Positions 5,376-9,318 of a stretch of 9,318 nt of DNA are shown piece after piece. Under the pieces are notes generated by a model. That model saw only the letters and a list, made by a program, of their open reading frames with translations, was not told where the DNA came from and ran no database searches. This stretch comes from an uncultured bacterium. Its GTDB lineage: Bacteria; Actinomycetota; Coriobacteriia; Coriobacteriales; Coriobacteriaceae. How positions within the stretch are numbered: position 1 is the stretch's first letter; each line of letters opens with the position of its first letter. The stretch spans positions 1 through 9,318 of the forward strand of contig CAJMRZ010000041.1 of NCBI GenBank assembly GCA_905215945.1, written 5' to 3'. Made by a program: the position numbers and the translations under genes.

Positions 5376-6632
5376 CTACTTGTAATACGTCTTGAACAGC
5401 TTAAAGTGGCGCAGCTTGGTGTGCCACATGCGCAGCCAGCGGTTAAAGACAAAGTCGCCCTTCATAAACGAAGGGTCGGCGCCCTTGCCTTCCTTGTCCA
5501 GGCGATGCACCTTAGCGCGCAGCTCGGGATCCTTGACGTACTTGTCGACGACGCCCATGGGGACGACCATCCACAGCGCCTCGTCCTGCGCCGTCACAAA
5601 CTCCGGCTCAAACGGGCGGTTGAACACATACTCGTCCACCACATACTTGGCAACGTTAAAGCCACTGTTAGTGACATAGTAGTTGCTGCGGCCCTGGCGC
5701 GTGTTGAAATCGAAGAACTTAAACGAGCCGTCGCGCTCGTCGTACTTAACGTCAAAGTTGGAATAGCCCACAAAGTGAAGGTCCTCGAGTAGCTTGCGCA
5801 CGCCGCCCATGAGCTCGTCATTGGGCTCGGTGATGATACAGGCGTGGTTGCCGACGCCGTGAGGCTGATGCTCCTCGAGCAGCACATGGCCCAGGCACAT
5901 CATGCGGACCTTACCGTTGCGGTCGGAATAGCTGGTGAGCACGCGCATGTACTCGTCGTTGCCGGGCACGCGATCCTGCAAGATCAGGTCGTCGGTGTAG
6001 CCGCTGGCATACGAATCGCGAATGACCTGTTCCAGCTCGGCGCGGTCGGCAATCTCATAGGCCTTCTTCTGGCCCTCGAACTCATGCTGCCACCACATGA
6101 TGCCGTCAGAAGGCTTCAGAATCATCGGGTAAGGAAAATCGATCTGGTCGAGCACTTCGGCAGGCGCCTCACCCTGAGCATTGAGCATCGCCTTGGTAAA
6201 GGTAAACGTGTGCGGATAGGGCACGCCATGCTTCTCGCACAGCTCGTAGAAGATCTCCTTCTTCTGGCACTGCTCGAGCATGCTGTAGGGCGCGTAGGGA
6301 GCGACGATGTTATCCGCCAGCTCATGAGCATCCTTGGCTTGAGCCACGAGAGCGACATAGTTGTCGCCGCAGCCCACAAGGACAATAGTCTTGTCGGCAT
6401 GCGCTTGGGCAATGCCGTTGACGGTTTTGAGCATCACGGGCATGGTGTCGATATCCACGTTGGGCGTGTAGTCGATAATCTGGCTGCGGTACGCGGGACC
6501 CGTCTGATACTTGCCAAAGACCAGACTCTTGACCTGGTACTCCTCGTAGAAGGCGCGCGCCACCGAATAGGCGTTGATGTCGCCACCAAGCAGCACGGGA
6601 ATGAACTCGCGCTCTGTAAATTGCAATGCCAT
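5376..6632 (-). CDS. ATP-grasp ligase, probable D-aspartate ligase for peptidoglycan cross-bridge
   Basis: A 418-residue soluble enzyme of the ATP-grasp superfamily. The start at 6632 follows AGGAAG on the minus strand at about 6 bases. Residues 1-115 form an N-terminal substrate/nucleotide fold (VLLGGDINAYSVARAF). The ATP-grasp core carries Lys173 in PMILKPSDG, an adenine-binding strand LILQDRVPGNDEYMR (216-230), and metal/phosphate residues Asp294, Asp308, Asn310 and Arg312 in FDFNTRQGRSNYY. It would use ATP to make an acyl-phosphate and join it to an amine. Length and fold match the D-Asp ligase of Enterococcus faecium, which adds D-Asp to the position-3 side chain of the peptidoglycan precursor, and the adjacent aspartate racemase strongly favours D-Asp as substrate. 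The acceptor would be L-Lys or L-Orn depending on the organism. Another carboxylate-amine ligase role remains possible. Confidence 0.8.
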   Translation of the reverse strand: MALQFTEREFIPVLLGGDINAYSVARAFYEEYQVKSLVFGKYQTGPAYRSQIIDYTPNVDIDTMPVMLKTVNGIAQAHADKTIVLVGCGDNYVALVAQAKDAHELADNIVAPYAPYSMLEQCQKKEIFYELCEKHGVPYPHTFTFTKAMLNAQGEAPAEVLDQIDFPYPMILKPSDGIMWWQHEFEGQKKAYEIADRAELEQVIRDSYASGYTDDLILQDRVPGNDEYMRVLTSYSDRNGKVRMMCLGHVLLEEHQPHGVGNHACIITEPNDELMGGVRKLLEDLHFVGYSNFDVKYDERDGSFKFFDFNTRQGRSNYYVTNSGFNVAKYVVDEYVFNRPFEPEFVTAQDEALWMVVPMGVVDKYVKDPELRAKVHRLDKEGKGADPSFMKGDFVFNRWLRMWHTKLRHFKLFKTYYK

Positions 6633-6673
6633 GGAAACTTCCTATCATGAACTGCCCACACAACGGGCGGTCT

Positions 6674-6718
6674 TTGCGCAACTGATTTATTCTAGCGTGC
6701 CAAGCCGCCGGCGCCCAA
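6674..6718 (-). promoter_or_regulatory. Candidate promoter and palindrome upstream of the ATP-grasp ligase
   Basis: On the minus strand TTGGGC (6718 to 6713) and TAGAAT (6694 to 6689) are separated by 18 bases, a plausible -35/-10 pair giving a leader of about 50 bases. Seven bases beyond the -10 lies the palindrome TTGCGCAA (6681 to 6674). The same octamer sits eight bases beyond the predicted racemase -10. Confidence 0.45.
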
Positions 6719-6786
6719 AGCTCCACCGTATCTATGGCAATCGACGTAATCGTCCAGCACGAAGGCCAGCACGAAGACGGCGCTCA

Positions 6787-6828
6787 CCGTTGTATGACAA
6801 CGGGCAATGAACCTACCATTGTTGTAGG
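6787..6828. promoter_or_regulatory. Dyad symmetries in the divergent intergenic region
   Basis: CCGTTGT-ATG-ACAACGG (6787-6803) has perfect 7-base arms, and CCTAC (6812-6816) pairs with GTAGG (6824-6828). They lie 39-80 bases before the MOSC gene in the 234-base gap separating it from the divergent ligase gene. They could be regulator sites or leader hairpins. No convincing promoter for the MOSC gene was found. Confidence 0.35.
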
Positions 6829-6866
6829 ATTCAGTGTATTGACATCCTCGAGCGAAAGGCGCGCAC

Positions 6867-7499
6867 GTGCCCCAAGACCATCCGACCGATAATCCCATCC
6901 TCAATGCCGCGAGGCGCGAGCTGGCGAAACGTGCGAAAGCGACCGCTCCCCTGTGCACGGCAAACGACGCCTACAACGGACCCGCCCGCATCGTCTCGAT
7001 CAACACGTCGGCGCACAAGGGCACGCGCAAGTCGCCCGTCGCCGATGGACGCGACACCGTTATAGAGCAATTTGGCCTCGCCACCGATGCGCACGCCGGG
7101 CATTGGCACCGCCAGGTCTCTTTTTTAGCCGCGGAGTCCATCCAGACGGCGCAGGCACGCGGGCTCGACGTACACGAGGGTGACTTTGGGGAGAACTTCA
7201 CAACCCGGGGCATCAACCTGCTCTCGCTCCCTTTGGGCACACAGCTCAAGCTTGGAAGCGACGTGCTCGTCGAAATCAGCCAAATCGGCAAGGTCTGCCA
7301 CACCCGTTGCGCCATCTACTATCTCGCCGGCGACTGCATCTTTCCCCACGAGGGCGTTTTCGGCGTGGTACTAAAGGGCGGAGAGGTCAACGCCGGTGAC
7401 GAAATCCAGGTAGTCAAGCTCGGCGACGGCACCTGTTCGTTCACCCCCGCCGAGGCCCTCGAAGAGATTGAGCAGGCTCGCCAGAAGGGCACGCTGTAG
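6867..7499 (+). CDS. MOSC-domain protein
   Basis: A 210-residue soluble protein. GTG 6867 is preceded by GAAAGG (6854-6859) at 7 bases and is the only well-placed start. After a roughly 38-residue charged N-terminal extension, the MOSC fold begins (ARIVSINTSAHKGTRK, 40-55). FGLATDAHAGHWHRQVSFL (69-87) and EGDFGENFTTRGINL (104-118) follow. The C-terminal part holds a Cys cluster: Cys144 and Cys148 in GKVCHTRCAI and Cys157 in GDCIFPHEGVF. MOSC domains occur in molybdenum-cofactor sulfurases and related sulfur carriers, with a conserved Cys as likely sulfur carrier; small stand-alone members are often linked to molybdenum-cofactor metabolism or detoxification. No cofactor genes are adjacent, so the exact role is open. 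It is transcribed alone and divergently from the ligase gene. A 234-base gap precedes it and a 234-base gap follows. Confidence 0.85.
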   Translation: MPQDHPTDNPILNAARRELAKRAKATAPLCTANDAYNGPARIVSINTSAHKGTRKSPVADGRDTVIEQFGLATDAHAGHWHRQVSFLAAESIQTAQARGLDVHEGDFGENFTTRGINLLSLPLGTQLKLGSDVLVEISQIGKVCHTRCAIYYLAGDCIFPHEGVFGVVLKGGEVNAGDEIQVVKLGDGTCSFTPAEALEEIEQARQKGTL

Positions 7500-7549
7500 T
7501 TATAAAACCCCACGTTGAGATGGCTTTTACAGCCCAAAACTCCTCTCAA

Positions 7550-7674
7550 ACAGAGCTCTGTAACGTTAAAGTTGAACTCTATGGTTTCTCAACAATTCAT
7601 CATAACTGCAGGTCAAAGCCAAAGCCTCAAGTTCAACTTGACCCTTTGGAACCTTTAAGGTTCAAGTTGAGGTC
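7550..7674. repeat. AT-rich palindrome cluster upstream of the secreted hydrolase gene
   Basis: The 7500-7733 gap is only about 42% GC by hand count, far below the flanking genes. It holds four perfect palindromes: ACAGAGCTCTGT (7550-7561), TAACGTTA (7561-7568), TCAAGTT-C-AACTTGA (7627-7641) and GAACCTT-T-AAGGTTC (7649-7663). The motif AAGTTGAAC occurs on the plus strand at 7569-7577 and on the minus strand within 7631-7639, with a near copy AAGTTGAGG at 7664-7672. This could be a multi-site operator, a structured 5' leader, or a palindromic repeat island. A weak -10 candidate TAGAAT lies at 7686-7691. No riboswitch family was recognised. Confidence 0.55.
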
Positions 7675-7733
7675 GAAAGCAGTAGTAGAATACCGTTCGA
7701 ACCATAACCTACGATTGATTGCAGAGGGACTGG

Positions 7734-8867
7734 ATGCAGCATTCGAATCATCGCACCGCAGCGTTCATTGCGTCGAAGCCGGCTCGTATCATCACGAGCG
7801 CCGTGCTCGCCGTTGCGCTGACGGCCACGCCGATGCTCTCCCCCGTTGCGGCGTATGCCGCCTCGCAGGCAACGCAGGACCAGCTTTCCGCAGCCCAGCA
7901 GAAGATCGAAGCCGCTACGAGCGCCTACAACGACGCCCGCACCAAGCTCGATGACCTGCAAAAGCAGATTGACTCCAATGAGGCAAGCATCGAGGAAATC
8001 GAGGCCAAGCTTCCCGAGCAGCAGGCCAAGGCAAGCTCCGCCATGCGCGATCTGTACAAGTATCAGAAGGGCACCAATCCCATCGTGAGCTTCCTGGTCA
8101 ACGCACAGAGCCTGGGTGAGTTCATCACGACCTGCAAATACACCAACCAGATCACGAGCTCGAGCGTCGACGAGATCGAAGAGCTCAATAATATGCAAAC
8201 CGAACTCGAGCAGAACAAGGCTGAGCTCCAGCAGGCCAAGTCTCAGCTTGAGGCAGAGCAGAAAAACGCCGAGGATGCGCTGGCACAGGCCCAGCAGCTC
8301 CGCAGCGAGGCACAGGCAAAAGCCGAGCAGGAAAATGCCGCCGAGCTTGCCAAGCTTGAGGCCGATAAGGCCGCTGCCGCCGAGAAGCTCTCGGGCGAGG
8401 GCGTAAGCGGCAGCAATTCCAGCAGCCAGGCCACCAACACCAACACCACCATCGACACCACGGTGAACAGCTCCAATACTGGTAGCTCCGATTACGATTC
8501 GTTCATTAATGAGTGGACAGGCCGCATCGACAATTATCTCGCCGGCTCCCCCATGGCAGGCCAGGGCTATAACTTTGCCGTCGCCGCTTGGAATACCGGT
8601 GTCGACCCCCGTTGGTCCCCCGCCATCGCCTGCATCGAGAGCACCAAGGGTGCTTATTGCGCCAATTCTTACAACGCCTGGGGCTGGAGTGCACGTGGCG
8701 GCGGTTGGCGCAGCTTTGGCAGCTGGAGCGAGGGCATCTCCGCTCACGTTGCCTATCTGGGCGCCAACTACGGCTCCACCCTTACCCCGGCAGCGGCCAA
8801 AAAGTACTGCCCGCCCACGTGGCAGGACTGGTACAACAAAGTCGCCGCTCAGATGAACCGCATCTAA
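7734..8867 (+). CDS. Secreted coiled-coil peptidoglycan hydrolase with lysozyme/transglycosylase-like C-terminal domain
   Basis: A 377-residue exported protein. ATG 7734 is chosen over an in-frame TTG at 7719 because AGAGGG (7723-7728) lies five bases before it. A signal peptide covers residues 1-42 (basic start, hydrophobic core IITSAVLAVALTATPML, cleavage after AYA). Residues 43-110 and 143-222 are Gln/Glu/Ala-rich coiled coil. Between them the segment RDLYKYQKGTNPIVSFLVNA is typical of CwlO-like hydrolase N-termini, which in other Gram-positives are docked and activated at the FtsEX complex. A Ser/Thr/Asn-rich linker (222-252) leads to a compact C-terminal domain (253-377). Glu302 in ACIESTKGAYC is the best catalytic candidate, followed by YNAWGWS and a Trp-rich stretch resembling lytic transglycosylase or glucosaminidase folds. 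It probably cuts glycan strands during growth or division. An NlpC/P60 domain, common in CwlO proteins, is absent. Fold assignment of the C-terminal domain is by motif only. Confidence 0.78.
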   Translation: MQHSNHRTAAFIASKPARIITSAVLAVALTATPMLSPVAAYAASQATQDQLSAAQQKIEAATSAYNDARTKLDDLQKQIDSNEASIEEIEAKLPEQQAKASSAMRDLYKYQKGTNPIVSFLVNAQSLGEFITTCKYTNQITSSSVDEIEELNNMQTELEQNKAELQQAKSQLEAEQKNAEDALAQAQQLRSEAQAKAEQENAAELAKLEADKAAAAEKLSGEGVSGSNSSSQATNTNTTIDTTVNSSNTGSSDYDSFINEWTGRIDNYLAGSPMAGQGYNFAVAAWNTGVDPRWSPAIACIESTKGAYCANSYNAWGWSARGGGWRSFGSWSEGISAHVAYLGANYGSTLTPAAAKKYCPPTWQDWYNKVAAQMNRI

Positions 8868-8877
8868 GTGCAACTGC

Positions 8878-8906
8878 AAAGGGCCCCAATGGGGTCCTTT
8901 TCTTTT
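8878..8906 (+). terminator. Intrinsic terminator of the hydrolase gene
   Basis: AAAGGGCCCC (8878-8887) pairs over ten positions (one G-U) with GGGGTCCTTT (8891-8900) around AAT, followed by TTCTTTT. It begins 11 bases after the stop codon, and its T run overlaps the stop of the convergent membrane-protein gene. Confidence 0.88.
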
Positions 8907-9318
8907 AGGTAGCGGAGGTATCGACGACGCCGGTCGCATTGGCAACCGCGACTATGACAATCATGCATAGGAGCAGCACACCCAATGCCTTGAGCCAGAG
9001 TTTCGCGAGTTTCTTGCCGCGATAGCTGTCGAGCAGTGCGAATCGCCGACGAAGACGGCGCTTATCGAGCAGTGCGAAATGCATAAGCACCATAAGGCCA
9101 TCGACAAAGAAAAAATACTCGATTATGAGAAGCCACGTCGGGTAGCTTTGGTTTGCTCCGGTGGGGTGAAAGACGGCAAAGTGACTTCCGGCAAAGAACA
9201 CAAGCAGCGAGAAGCAGACGAGCGTATTCCAAATGCGGCCCAGAGACTCCGGAACGCGAGAGAGCAGGCCGCATGCAGCGGAGGCGGCAGGGCCAGGAGG
9301 CCCTGCGGGGTTCTGGAG
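8905..9318 (-). CDS. Integral membrane protein of unknown function, C-terminal 137 residues (5' end outside window)
   Basis: The minus-strand frame is open from the window edge to TAA at 8907-8905. A GTG at 9201 could be mistaken for a start, but it has no clear ribosome site, and the upstream reading frame continues with a plausible membrane segment (NTLVCFSLLVFFAGSHFAVF), so the gene very likely begins beyond the window. Three hydrophobic helices are visible: that one, WLLIIEYFFFVDGLMVLMHF, and ALGVLLLCMIVIVAVANA near the C-terminus. A basic loop KRRLRRRF lies between helices 2 and 3 and would face the cytoplasm. No enzyme motif is visible and the family was not recognised. It converges on the hydrolase gene and shares the terminator region. 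Confidence 0.65.
   Translation of the reverse strand, partial: LQNPAGPPGPAASAACGLLSRVPESLGRIWNTLVCFSLLVFFAGSHFAVFHPTGANQSYPTWLLIIEYFFFVDGLMVLMHFALLDKRRLRRRFALLDSYRGKKLAKLWLKALGVLLLCMIVIVAVANATGVVDTSAT

Noticed and set aside
4530..5792. Long open plus-strand frame (420 codons) opposite the racemase and ligase genes.
   Set aside because: It is antisense to two genes with clear catalytic motifs and good ribosome sites. Its composition is that of a GC-rich shadow frame and it has no recognisable domain.
6839..6844. TTGACA as a -35 box for the MOSC gene.
   Set aside because: A -10 at normal spacing would fall on the GTG start codon itself and no TATAAT-like sequence is there.
7500..7733. Possible c-di-AMP (ydaO-type) riboswitch, which precedes wall hydrolase genes in some Actinobacteria.
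   Set aside because: None of the conserved ydaO core segments could be recognised by eye. A covariance-model search would settle it.
7662..8945. Long open minus-strand frame (427 codons) opposite the secreted hydrolase.
   Set aside because: Low-complexity Leu/Gly/Ala-rich translation, complementary to a well-supported exported protein; a shadow of the coding strand.
1..9318. CRISPR arrays, tRNA or rRNA genes, insertion sequences, toxin-antitoxin or phage-defence genes.
   Set aside because: No regularly spaced repeats, tRNA-like cloverleaf, transposase or defence domain was seen in either strand.

Overview
The window looks like a piece of chromosome from a high-GC Gram-positive of the Coriobacteriia, most likely Collinsella or a close relative. 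This is inferred from GC-rich coding sequence, strong AAGGAGG-type ribosome binding sites, intergenic palindromes and gene content (membrane-anchored C69 dipeptidase, D-aspartate cell-wall enzymes, a dedicated ECF transporter). No rRNA, tRNA, CRISPR array, transposase or phage gene was seen.

Layout. Bases 2-736 (+) are the C-terminal part of a C69-family dipeptidase ending in a membrane anchor. Bases 737-1144 hold a terminator, an AT-rich inverted repeat, an extended -10 promoter, a 22-codon leader ORF with three consecutive Trp codons, and a strong intrinsic terminator. Together these form a textbook-style tryptophan attenuator. It controls 1145-1717 (+), a TrpP-family ECF substrate-binding (S) protein. 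Next come a 212-base gap with two large inverted repeats, a fused double-ATPase EcfA-EcfA' protein (1930-3681, +) and an EcfT protein (3674-4420, +, overlapping the ATPase gene). A bidirectional terminator (4450-4490) closes the unit. On the minus strand follow an aspartate racemase (4545-5291) and, upstream of it, an ATP-grasp ligase of the D-aspartate ligase kind (5376-6632). Then come a MOSC-domain protein (6867-7499, +), an AT-rich palindrome-filled gap, a secreted coiled-coil peptidoglycan hydrolase (7734-8867, +), a terminator, and the C-terminal end of a membrane protein on the minus strand (8905-9318, running off the window).

How the genes fit together. The main system is a complete S + AA' + T ECF importer, predicted to carry tryptophan. 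Its first gene sits behind a ribosome-sensed Trp attenuator: low charged tRNA-Trp would stall the ribosome on the Trp codons and let transcription run into the transporter. TrpP genes in Bacillus are controlled by TRAP, so a leader-peptide attenuator in front of a TrpP-type ECF module is a distinct arrangement. A second theme is the cell wall: the racemase would make D-Asp and the ATP-grasp enzyme would attach it to the peptidoglycan precursor, as in the racemase/ligase pair of Enterococcus faecium. Their upstream regions share the palindrome TTGCGCAA at nearly the same distance from predicted -10 boxes. The secreted hydrolase, and perhaps the C69 dipeptidase, also act on wall or peptide substrates outside the cell.
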